From the NCBI RefSeq assembly GCF_003122215.1, contig NZ_QEYD01000008.1, positions 62,001 to 126,000 on the forward strand: a DNA stretch of 64,000 nt. The letters are read 5' to 3'. The translations under genes and the position numbers were made by a program. Position 1 is the stretch's first letter, and each line of letters begins with the position of its first letter. This stretch comes from Pararhodobacter marinus (GTDB lineage Bacteria > Pseudomonadota > Alphaproteobacteria > Rhodobacterales > Rhodobacteraceae). Shown piece by piece: positions 38,042 to 46,635 of this stretch. The notes beneath the pieces are model-generated. The model made no database searches. It was not told the origin of the DNA and worked only from the letters and a program-made list of their open reading frames with translations.

Positions 38042-38058
38042 TTGACATGGGGATTGCT
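38042..38058 (+). promoter_or_regulatory. Possible promoter element of the zinc-ribbon gene
   Basis: TTGACATGGGGATTGCT can be read as a consensus sigma70 -35 (TTGACA) without a good -10, or as a sigma54 -24/-12 element with correct spacing and a proper TTGCT, but with GA instead of the near-invariant GG. Neither reading is decisive. Confidence 0.25.
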
Positions 38059-38126
38059 ACAACGTCCGGTGAGCAGAGCCAATGGCCGTGGCAGGCAAAC
38101 GGCAAAAATCGTCCCAAGGAGTCCCG

Positions 38127-38897
38127 ATGAGACTGACCTGTCCCAACTGCAATGCGCAGTACGAGGTGGATGAAAAGGTCATTCCCAAGGGCGGGCGTGA
38201 CGTGCAGTGCTCGGCCTGCGGTCACACATGGTATCAATATCCGATGGATGTCGCGCTGCAGATGCGCGCCGCCGATCTCGACGACGACGAGGATGACGAG
38301 GATTTCGAGACCGGGGGCGCGTTGGGCGACGATGACGACGCGCAGGGCCCGGTGCCCGGGCGGCCGCAGGCCGCGCCGCGCATCGACAAGACGGTGCTCG
38401 ACGTGTTGCGCGAAGAGGCCGAGCGCGAGATGGGCGAGCGCAAGCGCGCGCGCGGCGGGATCGAGACGCAGGGCGATCTGGGCCTGACGCGGCCGCAACG
38501 CTCGAAAGCCGCGCCCTCGCGCGTGTATGGCGAGGACGATCCCGCGCCGCCCGACGAGCCCGAAGAAACCGCGACCGAGGATACCCGCGCCGAGGAAACG
38601 CCGGTCAGCCGCCGCAAGCTTCTGCCGGATATCGAGGAACTGACCTCGACGCTGGAACCCGGCAGCGAGCGCGACGAGGACGGCTACGACGAGGACGACG
38701 AGGACGGCAAGGGGTTCCGCCGGGGCCTGTCATTGGTCGTGCTGATCGTCATCGCCCTGACCGTGCTGTATCTTCTGGCGCCGATGATCTCGAACGCGGT
38801 GCCGTTCCTGCGCGGGCCGCTTCTGTCCTATGTCGGGCTGGTGGACAGCCTGCGCGCCTCGATGGCGGGGGCGCTGCGCAATCTGCTCGGCGGTTGA
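38127..38897 (+). CDS. MJ0042-type zinc-ribbon membrane protein
   Basis: A 256-residue protein with an N-terminal zinc ribbon (MRLTCPNCNAQYEVDEKVIP, then CSACGHTWYQYP, two CxxC pairs), a long acidic disordered segment, and a C-terminal transmembrane helix (GLSLVVLIVIALTVLYLLAP). Such proteins are conserved in alphaproteobacteria next to ftsE, with unknown function. AAGGAG precedes the ATG at 38127. Convergent with dgkA with 18 bp between stops. Confidence 0.9.
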   Translation: MRLTCPNCNAQYEVDEKVIPKGGRDVQCSACGHTWYQYPMDVALQMRAADLDDDEDDEDFETGGALGDDDDAQGPVPGRPQAAPRIDKTVLDVLREEAEREMGERKRARGGIETQGDLGLTRPQRSKAAPSRVYGEDDPAPPDEPEETATEDTRAEETPVSRRKLLPDIEELTSTLEPGSERDEDGYDEDDEDGKGFRRGLSLVVLIVIALTVLYLLAPMISNAVPFLRGPLLSYVGLVDSLRASMAGALRNLLGG

Positions 38898-38915
38898 CGG
38901 CCGGGCGGCTGACCC

Positions 38916-39290
38916 TCAGTCCACCCAGAGCCCCCACAGCACGAAAACCCAGGCTGCGCCCGCCGCGATAGCGGTCAGGGCGACGGCGGCGCTGCCGCAA
39001 TCCTTGGCCTTGGCGGCCAGCGGATGCCGTTGGGGAGAGAGCTGATTCACCACCGTCTCGATCGCAGTGTTCATCAGTTCGGCGGCCAGCAACAAGAGCC
39101 CCAGCGCGACGATCAGCGCGCGTTCCCCGGGGCTGAGCGGCAGAAGCAGCGCGGCAGCGATAGACAGCGCATTGGCCAACGTCCATTGCCGCAGCGTTTT
39201 CTCCGAGGCCCAGGCGGCGCGCCAGCCCCGCCACGAATAGACGCAGGTCCCCCAGAACCGCCGCGCCTCGGCGGCAAGCCACGCCTTCAT
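38916..39290 (-). CDS. dgkA: Diacylglycerol kinase
   Basis: Small trimeric membrane kinase recycling diacylglycerol to phosphatidic acid. The 124 residues carry three transmembrane helices and the active-site motif ELMNTAIETVVNQLSPQRHP with KAKDCGSAAVAL following, as in E. coli DgkA. ATG 39290 follows GAGGACGGG. Single gene. Confidence 0.95.
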   Translation of the reverse strand: MKAWLAAEARRFWGTCVYSWRGWRAAWASEKTLRQWTLANALSIAAALLLPLSPGERALIVALGLLLLAAELMNTAIETVVNQLSPQRHPLAAKAKDCGSAAVALTAIAAGAAWVFVLWGLWVD

Positions 39291-39388
39291 CCCGTCCTCC
39301 CCGACGCACACCCCGCGAAGGGGTCAGGCGCAGGTTAAGCCGGGATGACAATGCTGTGAAGCGGGGGCGGTCTTGCCCCGCCGGGCGC

Positions 39389-39637
39389 TCAGCCGTTCAG
39401 GCGCGATTCCAGCGCGTCGATGCGCGCCTTGAGCGACTCGTTTTCCTCGCGCGCCTTCTGGGCCATCGCGCGCACCGCGTCGAATTCCTCGCGCGTGACG
39501 AAGTCGCGATCGGCCAACCAGCGATCCATCAGCGATTTCATCGCGGTTTCGGCCTCGGTCCGGGCGCCTTGGGCGACACCCATCGCATTGGTCATCAGTT
39601 TCGACAGGTCGTCGAAGATCTTGTTGCCGGGCTGCAT
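39389..39637 (-). CDS. ubiK: Ubiquinone biosynthesis accessory factor UbiK (BMFP family)
   Basis: An 82-residue helical protein: KIFDDLSKLMTNAMGVAQGA, then the conserved LMDRWLADRDFVTREEFDAV, then a C-terminal coiled coil ending ENESLKARIDALESRL. UbiK homologues assist UbiJ in aerobic ubiquinone synthesis and bind lipids. AGGAG lies before the ATG at 39637. Divergent from lgt. Confidence 0.93.
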   Translation of the reverse strand: MQPGNKIFDDLSKLMTNAMGVAQGARTEAETAMKSLMDRWLADRDFVTREEFDAVRAMAQKAREENESLKARIDALESRLNG

Positions 39638-39795
39638 CGGGCGCTCCTTTACTGGCTTGCCACCTATATGGGACGGGCCGGCGGGCAGCGCAAGGTTGGG
39701 CAACCGGGCTGCCTTTGGCTTACAGGCAGCCGAGCCGCCCGGTTGACTTCCGGGGGCCGCCACGGGAAACCCGTTGCAAAGCAAACAGGACCACC

Positions 39796-40692
39796 ATGCA
39801 TCTGGTCATCGACTTTCCTTCCTATCTCCGCCCCGAGATCTTTTCGCTGGATCTGGGCTTTTTCACCTTCGCCCTGCGCTGGTACGCGCTGGCTTATATC
39901 GCGGGCTTCGTGATCGGCTGGCGGCTGATCGTCGCGGCGGTGAAACGCCCGCATCTGTGGCGCGGCGACACGGCGCCGATGACGCCGGTGCATGTGGAAT
40001 CCCTGCTGACCTGGATCATCCTTGGCGTGATCCTGGGCGGGCGGCTGGGCTTCGTGCTGTTCTACCAGCCGAGCTATTACCTGTCCCACCCGCTGCAGAT
40101 CCTGCAGGTCTGGGAGGGCGGCATGTCCTTCCATGGCGGGCTGGCGGGCGCCACGCTGGCGGGTTTCCTGTTCGCGCGCCGCAACGGTATCCCGGCCTCG
40201 GCGGTCGGCGATTCCATGGCGATGGTGATTCCGGTCGGGCTGGGGCTGGGGCGGCTGTCGAATTTCATCAATGCCGAACTCTGGGGCCATCCCACCAACC
40301 TGCCCTGGGGCGTCGTGTTCCCGGGCATGGGCAGCGTCTGCCCTCCCGAATGGCCGGGCATCTGCGCGCGCCACCCCACTCAGCTTTACGAGGCGGGGCT
40401 GGAAGGCCTGCTTCTGGGGCTGGTGATCTGGTATCTGGTGACGCGGCGTGGCGGGCTGAAGCAGCCGTGGTTCATCACCGGGGTTTTCCTGACGATCTAT
40501 GGCCTGTCGCGCATCGCCGTCGAGTTCTGGCGTATGCCCGACGACCAGTTCCTGGCCCGCGACCCCGAAGGATACGTGATCCGGCTGGGCGAATTCGGGC
40601 TGACCATGGGCCAGACGCTGAGCCTGCCCATGGTGCTGATCGGCATCGCGTTGATCCTGTGGTCGCGGCGCGCGCGCCCGGCGCCCGCATGA
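39796..40692 (+). CDS. lgt: Prolipoprotein diacylglyceryl transferase
   Basis: Inner-membrane enzyme (298 residues) that attaches diacylglycerol to lipobox cysteines. Multiple transmembrane helices, RLGFVLFYQPSYY, the HGGLAG loop and the Lgt signature GLGRLSNFINAELWGHPT are present. ATG 39796 gives the usual hydrophobic start. The stop overlaps midA (ATGA). Order lgt-midA-pgeF is typical of Rhodobacterales. Confidence 0.97.
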   Translation: MHLVIDFPSYLRPEIFSLDLGFFTFALRWYALAYIAGFVIGWRLIVAAVKRPHLWRGDTAPMTPVHVESLLTWIILGVILGGRLGFVLFYQPSYYLSHPLQILQVWEGGMSFHGGLAGATLAGFLFARRNGIPASAVGDSMAMVIPVGLGLGRLSNFINAELWGHPTNLPWGVVFPGMGSVCPPEWPGICARHPTQLYEAGLEGLLLGLVIWYLVTRRGGLKQPWFITGVFLTIYGLSRIAVEFWRMPDDQFLARDPEGYVIRLGEFGLTMGQTLSLPMVLIGIALILWSRRARPAPA

Positions 40693-41774
40693 CCGCACTG
40701 GCCGGCATCCTTGCGCGCCGCATCGCCGCGGCGGGCCCGCTCTCGCTGGCCGAGTATATGGCCGAATGCCTGCTCAACCCCGCGCATGGCTATTACGCCA
40801 CGCGCGATCCGCTGGGCGCGGCGGGGGATTTCACCACCGCGCCGGAAATCAGCCAGATGTTCGGCGAGCTGATCGGCCTGTGCCTGGCGCAAAGCTGGCT
40901 CGACCAAGGCGCCCCGCGCGCCGTTCTGGCCGAGGCCGGTCCGGGCCGGGGCACGCTGATGGCCGATATCTGGCGCGCCACCCGGGGCGTGCCGGGCTTC
41001 CACGACCGCGTGACGATCCGGCTGATCGAGGCCTCCCCCGTCCTGCGCAAGGCCCAGGCCGAGCGGCTGACGGGGGCGCCGGTCGACTGGCTGGAAAGCC
41101 TCGATGCGCTGCCCGAGGCGCCGACCTGGTTCGTGGCCAACGAGTTCTTCGACGCCCTGCCGATTCGCCAGTTTCGCCGCGACGGCGACGGCTGGCGCGA
41201 GGTCGTCGTGGGCCTGCAAGGTGACGCCCTTGTCCCCGGCCTGTCGCCGCGCGCGCCCCTGGCCGAGTTGCAGCATCGCCTGATCGACACGCGGGACGGC
41301 GATATCGTAGAAACCTGCCCCGCCGCCCGCCCGGCGATCGAGGCCGTCGCGGGCCGCGTCGCCCGCCAGGGCGGCGCGGCGCTGATCGTGGATTACGGCA
41401 ACTGGCGCTCGAAAGGGGACACGTTCCAGGCGCTTGAGAACCACGCCTATGCCGATCCCTTCGCCCGTCCGGGGCAGGCCGACCTGACCGCGCATGTCGA
41501 TTTCGAAGCCCTTGCGCGGTTTGCCGTTCCTCTGAGCGCCAGCGCGCTGATGCCGCAGGGGGTGCTGCTGGCCGCTCTGGGGATCGAGGCGCGCGCGGCG
41601 CGGCTGGCGCAATCGCTCGACGGTGCGGCGCTCGACGCGCATATCGCCGCGTTTCGCCGCTTGACCCATGCCGAGGAAATGGGAACGTTGTTCAAAGCGC
41701 TTGCGTTGGTGCCTGATGGTGCCCCTTTTCCACCCGGTTTCGCCGCCCGTTCCGCAGCCAAGGATGACGGATGA
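40689..41774 (+). CDS. MidA/NDUFAF7-family SAM-dependent methyltransferase
   Basis: A 361-residue methyltransferase related to mitochondrial NDUFAF7, which methylates an arginine of a complex I subunit. Blocks are MAECLLNPAHGYYATRDPLG, DFTTAPEISQMFGELIGLCL, the SAM site AEAGPGRGTLMADI, ANEFFDALPIRQF, and VDYG near residue 235. Bacterial substrate not proven. Overlaps lgt and pgeF by 4 nt each. Confidence 0.93.
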   Translation: MTALAGILARRIAAAGPLSLAEYMAECLLNPAHGYYATRDPLGAAGDFTTAPEISQMFGELIGLCLAQSWLDQGAPRAVLAEAGPGRGTLMADIWRATRGVPGFHDRVTIRLIEASPVLRKAQAERLTGAPVDWLESLDALPEAPTWFVANEFFDALPIRQFRRDGDGWREVVVGLQGDALVPGLSPRAPLAELQHRLIDTRDGDIVETCPAARPAIEAVAGRVARQGGAALIVDYGNWRSKGDTFQALENHAYADPFARPGQADLTAHVDFEALARFAVPLSASALMPQGVLLAALGIEARAARLAQSLDGAALDAHIAAFRRLTHAEEMGTLFKALALVPDGAPFPPGFAARSAAKDDG

Positions 41775-42523
41775 CATTGGAAATCCTGACATCTGACGAC
41801 CTCTCGGACGTCCGCCACGGCTTTTTCACGCGCCGGGGCGGGGCGTCGTCGGGGGTGTTTGCCGGGCTGAATTGCGGCGGCGGTTCGACCGATCAGCGCG
41901 AGGTGGTGGCGATCAACCGCGCCCGCGTTGCCGCCGCGATGGCCGTTCCGCCCGAGGCGCTGGTCGGCGTGCGGCAGGTGCATTCGGCCAAGGTCGTGAC
42001 GGTCACCGGACTGGGCGAGCAGGGCGAGGGCGATGCGATGGTCACCGATGTGCCGGGCCTCGCGCTGTCGATCCTGACCGCCGATTGCATGCCGGTCCTG
42101 CTGCACGATCCCTCGGCCGGGATCGTCGGCGCGGTCCATGCGGGCTGGAAGGGGGCGCTGGGCGGCATCCTTGAGGCGACGCTCGATGCGATCGAGGATC
42201 TGGGCGGCGACCGGAGCGAAACCGCTGCGGTGATCGGGCCGTGCATCAGCCAGCGCGCCTATGAGGTCGGGCCGGAATTTCTGGACGCCTTCCTGGCCGA
42301 AGACCCTGACTCGGAATGGTTCTTTGCCAATGGCGACGGCGACCGCTACCTGTTCGACCTGCCGGGCTTCGGGCTGAAACGGCTGCGCGATGCTGGCATC
42401 GGTGCCGCCAGCTGGAGCCGCCACTGCACCTATTCCAGCCCCGAGCAATTCTATTCCTACCGCCGGTCGGTGCATCAGAAGCAAGCCGATTACGGGCGGC
42501 TGATTTCGGCCATCCGGCTCTGA
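41771..42523 (+). CDS. pgeF: Polyphenol oxidase/peptidoglycan-editing factor PgeF (YfiH/LACC1)
   Basis: A 250-residue copper/zinc-binding protein of the multicopper-oxidase-like YfiH family, reported to edit L-Ser-containing peptidoglycan precursors. Metal ligands are visible in VRQVHSAKVV, LTADCMPVLL, HAGWKGALGG (Cys and His) and GPCISQRAYEVG. Starts with an ATGA overlap on midA. It is followed by a short intergenic stretch and a 45-codon ORF. Confidence 0.94.
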   Translation: MTLEILTSDDLSDVRHGFFTRRGGASSGVFAGLNCGGGSTDQREVVAINRARVAAAMAVPPEALVGVRQVHSAKVVTVTGLGEQGEGDAMVTDVPGLALSILTADCMPVLLHDPSAGIVGAVHAGWKGALGGILEATLDAIEDLGGDRSETAAVIGPCISQRAYEVGPEFLDAFLAEDPDSEWFFANGDGDRYLFDLPGFGLKRLRDAGIGAASWSRHCTYSSPEQFYSYRRSVHQKQADYGRLISAIRL

Positions 42524-42634
42524 TCCGTTTCCTGATCGGAAAGAATCCCGCTCTTTGCCGCGTTTTAGCCTCATTTCGGGGTCAGTCTGTCGGGGAAAGG
42601 CGCCAAAGCGCGCCGGCAGGCAAGGACATTCTCG

Positions 42635-42772
42635 ATGGCAAGGTCGCGCTGGGCCCAATGGGTCGTCACCGAAAGCGCTGCGGCGCGGTTTCCGCTTCCC
42701 TGGGCGAAGCCCCGGCATCTGGTTCCGACGCGGCGGCTGAGGGTCCGGCAATACGACGCGGACTATGCCTGA
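42635..42772 (+). CDS. Predicted 45-residue small protein
   Basis: Begins MARSRWAQWVVTESAAARFP and ends RVRQYDADYA. It is basic and tryptophan-rich (three Trp), with no membrane helix. AAGGA lies 8 bases before the ATG and third positions are strongly G/C. The stop codon directly abuts the recR stop on the other strand, the two forming TGATCA. I do not recognise a characterised family. The assignment rests on ribosome site, codon bias and context only. Confidence 0.55.
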   Translation: MARSRWAQWVVTESAAARFPLPWAKPRHLVPTRRLRVRQYDADYA

Positions 42773-43372
42773 TCAGAGCTGCCGCCGCGCGGCGAGCGCC
42801 GCGGCAATCGTCCCGTCATCGAGATAATCCAGCTCGCCCCCCATCGGCAGGCCCCGCGCCAGCGCGCTGACCGAGACGCCGGTGGGCGCGAGCGTTTCGG
42901 CGATGTAATGCGCGGTGGTCTGGCCCTCGACCGTGGCATTGAGCGCGAGGATCACCTCGCTGATCCCCTCGGCGCCGATCCGTTCCTCGAGCGCCGGAAT
43001 GCGCAGGGTTTCGGGCCCCACCGATTCCAAGGCTGACAGTGTCCCGCCCAGAACGTGGTAGCGCCCCTTGAAGCCGCCCGCGCGCTCCATCGCCCATAGA
43101 TCGCTCACATCCTCGACCACGCAGACAATGCCGGTCGCGCGCGCCTCGTCGGCGCAGATCGGGCATATGTCGTGATCCGAGATATTGCCGCAGACCTGGC
43201 AATCGCGCGCACTCTGCGCCACGCGAGTCAGCGCCTGCGCCAGCGGTTCCATTACCAGCCCGCGCTTTTTCAGCATGGCGAGCACGGCGCGCCGGGCGCT
43301 GCGGGGGCCAAGCCCGGGCAGCCGCGACATGAGCGCGATCAGCGCCTCGATCTCGCCCGGCGCTTTCGCCAC
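42773..43372 (-). CDS. recR: Recombination protein RecR
   Basis: RecFOR pathway component (199 residues) that helps load RecA at single-strand gaps. It has the N-terminal helix-hairpin-helix ([20 protein letters not shown]), the zinc finger [16 protein letters not shown] and a Toprim domain ([28 protein letters not shown]). Follows ybaB in the classical dnaX-ybaB-recR order, starting 2 bp after the ybaB stop. Confidence 0.97.
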   Translation of the reverse strand: MAKAPGEIEALIALMSRLPGLGPRSARRAVLAMLKKRGLVMEPLAQALTRVAQSARDCQVCGNISDHDICPICADEARATGIVCVVEDVSDLWAMERAGGFKGRYHVLGGTLSALESVGPETLRIPALEERIGAEGISEVILALNATVEGQTTAHYIAETLAPTGVSVSALARGLPMGGELDYLDDGTIAAALAARRQL

Positions 43373-43373
43373 G

Positions 43374-43730
43374 TCACATCCCCGGCAGGTTCATGTCGCG
43401 CGGCAGGCCCATCGATTCGGCCAGATTGCCCATCTCCCACTTGGTGCGCTCTTGCGCGCGGGACTGAACATCCTTGATCGCGGCAAGGATCAGGTCCTCG
43501 ACCACTTCCTTGTCGTCGGCGGAAAAGATCGACGGGTCGATGGACAGGCTTTTCAGCACGCCCTTGGCATTCGCCGTGGCGCGCACCAGCCCGGCGCCGG
43601 ATTCCCCGTCGACGATCGTGTCGTCCAGACGGGTCTGCAGCTCCGCCATCTTGTCCTGCATTTCCTGTGCGGCCTTCATCATCTTGGACATATCGCCCAA
43701 GCCACCGAGGCCGCCCAATCCCTTCAGCAT
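43374..43730 (-). CDS. Nucleoid-associated protein YbaB/EbfC
   Basis: A 118-residue dimeric DNA-binding protein with the family core [38 protein letters not shown] and [29 protein letters not shown]-terminus is typical of alphaproteobacteria. GGAG precedes the ATG at 43730; the longer in-frame version adds a non-conserved tail. Located between dnaX and recR. Confidence 0.95.
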   Translation of the reverse strand: MLKGLGGLGGLGDMSKMMKAAQEMQDKMAELQTRLDDTIVDGESGAGLVRATANAKGVLKSLSIDPSIFSADDKEVVEDLILAAIKDVQSRAQERTKWEMGNLAESMGLPRDMNLPGM

Positions 43731-43806
43731 GATCTGCTCCCGTGGTCCGTGTTCCGTGTTGGTGACCATGTAGGCACCGGCCCCGCGACCCGCAAGGCGA
43801 GGGCGC

Positions 43807-45558
43807 TCAGTCCTCGAACGGATCCCATTCGTCCTCGACCTCTTGCAGGGCGCTTTCGGCGACGTCCTGCACGGTCTCGGCCGGCGCCCGGAAGGCGGTG
43901 ATTCTGGCGCCCGGGAAGGCGTCGAAAATCGCCTTGACCAGCGGGTCCTCCATCGCCTGCGCGTTGCGGGCAGCTTCTTCGGCCGCCTGCACCTCGGCGA
44001 TGGTCTGCCCGCCGCCCTGCGCGATCGACACGCCCCAGCGCGCGCCGGTCCAGTTCTGCAAACGTCCGGCCAGCCGCGCGGCGAAATCGGGGGCGGCGTT
44101 GTCGGTGGGTTCGAACTCGATTCGCCCGGGCGAATACCGCACCAGCCGCAGGCAGGTCTCGACCTCGGTCAGCAGCCGGATGTCACGCCGCTCGCGGATC
44201 AGGGTCACGACGCTGTCGAAGGTCGCATACTGCGCCAGCGCGTTGACCTGCCCGGCCAGCGCCGCCTGCGCACCTCCTCCGCCGCCACCAACACCACCAC
44301 CGCCGCCGCGCATCGGGGCGCCGCGTCCCATGGCCTGCGCGCCGCCGCCCATGCCCGGCGCGGCTGCGCCACCGCTGCCCCCGCCGCCCGGAGAGGGCGG
44401 CGGCGGGCTGTCCTGCAGGCGCTTGATCAGCTCGTCGGGGGTGGGCAGGTCGGCGACATGCGTCATGCGGATGATCGCCATTTCGGCGGCCATCATCGCG
44501 TTTGGCGCCATCGCCACCTCTTCCAGCGATTTCAGCAGCATCTGCCACATCCGCGCAAGGATCCGCAGATCCAGCCGCCCGGCCAGATCACTGCCGCGCT
44601 GGCGCTCGTCGGGACTGACGGTCGGATCCTCGGCCGCGCCGGGCGTGACCTTGATGATGCTCACCCAATGCGTGATCTCGGCCAGGTCGCGCAGCACGGC
44701 GACCGGATCGGCGCCGTCGGCATATTGCGCCGCCAGCTCTTCCAGCGCGCCCGCCGCGTCGCCGCGCATCACCGCCTCGAACAGGTCCATCACACGTCCC
44801 CGGTCGGCCAGGCCCAGCATCGCGCGCACCTGATCGGCGCCGGTTTCGCCCGCGCCGTGGCTGATCGCCTGATCGAGCAGGCTCATCGCGTCGCGCACCG
44901 AGCCTTCGGCGGCGCGCGCGATCAGCGCCAGCGCCTCGTCCGCGACCTGCGCGTTTTCCTTGCCGGCGATCTTTTGCAGATGGGCGATCATCACCTCGGG
45001 TTCGATCCGCCGCAGGTCGAAGCGCTGGCAGCGCGACAGCACGGTGACGGGCACCTTGCGGATTTCGGTCGTGGCGAAGATGAATTTCACATGCGCGGGC
45101 GGCTCTTCCAGTGTCTTGAGCAGCGCGTTGAACGCGCTGTTCGAGAGCATGTGCACCTCGTCGATGATGTAGATCTTGTAGCGCGCACTGGCCGCCCGGT
45201 AGGCCACGGAATCGATGATCTCGCGGATGTCGCCCACGCCCGTGCGGCTGGCGGCGTCCATCTCCATCACGTCGACATGCCGCCCCTCGGTGATCGCGCG
45301 GCAGGGCTCGCAGACGCCGCAGGGCTCGGTCGTGGGGCCGCCGTTGCCGTCCGGACCCACGCAGTTCAGCCCCTTGGCGATGATCCGCGCGGTCGTCGTC
45401 TTGCCGGTGCCGCGAATGCCGGTCATCACGAAGGCATGGTGGATGCGGTCGGCCGCGAAGGCGTTTTTCAGCGTGCGCACCATCGCCTCTTGCCCGATCA
45501 GGTCGGCAAAGGTTTCCGGGCGGTACTTGCGGGCGAGAACCTGGTAGGTCTGACTCAT
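43807..45558 (-). CDS. dnaX: DNA polymerase III subunits gamma/tau
   Basis: Clamp-loader ATPase (583 residues). The N-terminus MSQTYQVLARKYRPETFADL is diagnostic; Walker A is GIRGTGKTTTARII; the zinc module holds NCVGPDG and EPCGVCEPCRAI; DEVHMLS and FATTEIRKVPVTVLSRCQRF follow. A glycine/proline linker of about 50 residues near position 390-440 separates the ATPase from the C-terminal tau region, which ends with an acidic tail (EWDPFED). No A-rich frameshift heptamer such as the E. coli slippery site is visible, so a separate gamma form is not predicted by that route. Confidence 0.97.
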   Translation of the reverse strand: MSQTYQVLARKYRPETFADLIGQEAMVRTLKNAFAADRIHHAFVMTGIRGTGKTTTARIIAKGLNCVGPDGNGGPTTEPCGVCEPCRAITEGRHVDVMEMDAASRTGVGDIREIIDSVAYRAASARYKIYIIDEVHMLSNSAFNALLKTLEEPPAHVKFIFATTEIRKVPVTVLSRCQRFDLRRIEPEVMIAHLQKIAGKENAQVADEALALIARAAEGSVRDAMSLLDQAISHGAGETGADQVRAMLGLADRGRVMDLFEAVMRGDAAGALEELAAQYADGADPVAVLRDLAEITHWVSIIKVTPGAAEDPTVSPDERQRGSDLAGRLDLRILARMWQMLLKSLEEVAMAPNAMMAAEMAIIRMTHVADLPTPDELIKRLQDSPPPPSPGGGGSGGAAAPGMGGGAQAMGRGAPMRGGGGGVGGGGGGAQAALAGQVNALAQYATFDSVVTLIRERRDIRLLTEVETCLRLVRYSPGRIEFEPTDNAAPDFAARLAGRLQNWTGARWGVSIAQGGGQTIAEVQAAEEAARNAQAMEDPLVKAIFDAFPGARITAFRAPAETVQDVAESALQEVEDEWDPFED

Positions 45559-45649
45559 CGAATTCCGGGGGCTGGTGTCGCCCAGACACTAGGCATCCCG
45601 GCGCCCGAGTTCCACCCATCTTCTGCGGGCAATCGGCGCATCGCGTCCG

Positions 45650-46093
45650 TCAGCCGCGGAAATCGGTGTTGTTGAGGTCTTCGAGCATGTCGAGCAGCGT
45701 CTCCATCCGCTCTTTGCCATAGGCCGCTTCCAGCCGGTCGAACAGTCTGCGATTGGCGTCGGCGCGGTCCTGGATCACGGTATGCCCGGCCTCCGAGATG
45801 CTCACGATCGAGCGGCGGCGGTCGGCCGGGTCCATGGCGCGGGTCACAAGGCCCTGCTCCTCCATCGCGCGCAGGATCCGGGTCAGCGAGGGCAGTTGCA
45901 GGCAGCTTTTCTCGGCCAGCAGGCTCTGATCCAGTGGGCCGGATTCGTCCAGCACCCGCAGGACCCGCCATTTCTGCTCGTTGATCCCGCTGTCGGCGAG
46001 CATTTCGCGGACGGGGCCCATGACGGTCTCGCGCGCCCGCAGCAAGGCGATCGGCAGCGAGCGGGAGGTCGTGCGGAGGGAAGTCTTGCTCAT
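45650..46093 (-). CDS. hpaR: MarR-family repressor HpaR of homoprotocatechuate degradation
   Basis: A 147-residue winged-helix regulator. The N-terminus TSLRTTSRSLPIALLRARE, the wing LTRILRAMEEQGLVTRAMDP with DRRRSIVSIS, and the overall length match HpaR/HpcR repressors that respond to 4-hydroxyphenylacetate or homoprotocatechuate. It is divergent from hpaF with 146 bp between, containing a CAAGC-N5-GCTTG dyad that may be its operator. ATG 46093 is used since the upstream in-frame extension would run into that regulatory region. Confidence 0.93.
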   Translation of the reverse strand: MSKTSLRTTSRSLPIALLRARETVMGPVREMLADSGINEQKWRVLRVLDESGPLDQSLLAEKSCLQLPSLTRILRAMEEQGLVTRAMDPADRRRSIVSISEAGHTVIQDRADANRRLFDRLEAAYGKERMETLLDMLEDLNNTDFRG

Positions 46094-46125
46094 GGACAAG
46101 CAGTGGCCGAACATCGCGGGCTAGG

Positions 46126-46140
46126 CAAGCGCTTTGCTTG
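46126..46140. promoter_or_regulatory. Candidate HpaR operator dyad
   Basis: CAAGCGCTTTGCTTG, a perfect 5-bp inverted repeat with a 5-bp spacer, 33 bp from the hpaR start and 45 bp upstream of the hpaF -35. A second AT-rich candidate is TTAACAAAGCAATTAA at 46207-46222, overlapping the hpaF -10. Confidence 0.4.
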
Positions 46141-46184
46141 GGCCACGCCGGCAGGGGCGCCGGGGACGCCCGGTGAATCGGCAA

Positions 46185-46213
46185 TTGACATTCCCGCGCA
46201 AAACCCTTAACAA
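46185..46213 (+). promoter_or_regulatory. Candidate promoter of the hpa operon
   Basis: Consensus TTGACA at 46185-46190 with TTAACA (16-bp spacer) or TAACAA (17-bp spacer) at 46207-46213. Start of transcription would fall near 46220, 20 nt before hpaF. Confidence 0.55.
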
Positions 46214-46239
46214 AGCAATTAATCGGAGAGGGGGGAGCC

Positions 46240-46635
46240 TTGCCACATCTGCAGATCCAGTATTCGCGCAATCTGGAAGAGCGGCTCGACATGCCGGGTC
46301 TTCTGGTCGTGCTGCGCGATGCGGCGGTCGAGACCGGGGTCTTTCCGCCTGCGGGCATCCGGGTGCGCGCCTTTGCCGCCGATCATGTCCTGATCGCCGA
46401 CGGCGACCCGAAACACGCCTTCATCGACATCTCAGTCCGCCTGCGCGGCGGCCGCAGCCCCGAGGACAAGCTCAGGGCGACCAACCATCTGTTCGCGGCG
46501 CTCGAAGCCTATTGCGCCGACGATCTTGCCCGGAACTCGCTGATGCTCTCGCTGGAAATGCGCGACATCGACCCCGAGCTGAGCCCCAAATCCAGCTCCA
46601 TCCGCCGTTTCCTGCCGAAGGACATGCAAGCATGA
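46240..46635 (+). CDS. hpaF: 5-carboxymethyl-2-hydroxymuconate delta-isomerase
   Basis: Isomerase of the homoprotocatechuate meta-cleavage path (tautomerase fold, 131 residues). The start is TTG at 46240, giving Met-Pro; the Pro becomes the catalytic N-terminal base after Met removal, and a GGGGGAG ribosome site precedes it. Family blocks are PHLQIQYSRNLEERLDM and SVRLRGGRSPEDKLRATNHL. First gene after the promoter; its stop overlaps hpaE (ATGA). Confidence 0.94.
   Translation: MPHLQIQYSRNLEERLDMPGLLVVLRDAAVETGVFPPAGIRVRAFAADHVLIADGDPKHAFIDISVRLRGGRSPEDKLRATNHLFAALEAYCADDLARNSLMLSLEMRDIDPELSPKSSSIRRFLPKDMQA

Noticed and set aside
38042-38058. Sigma54 -24/-12 promoter
   Set aside because: Spacing and TTGCT fit, but the near-invariant GG of the -24 element is GA; kept only as a low-confidence element.
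43807-45558. Programmed frameshift in dnaX giving gamma
   Set aside because: No A-rich slippery heptamer with downstream stem is visible in the glycine-rich linker region.
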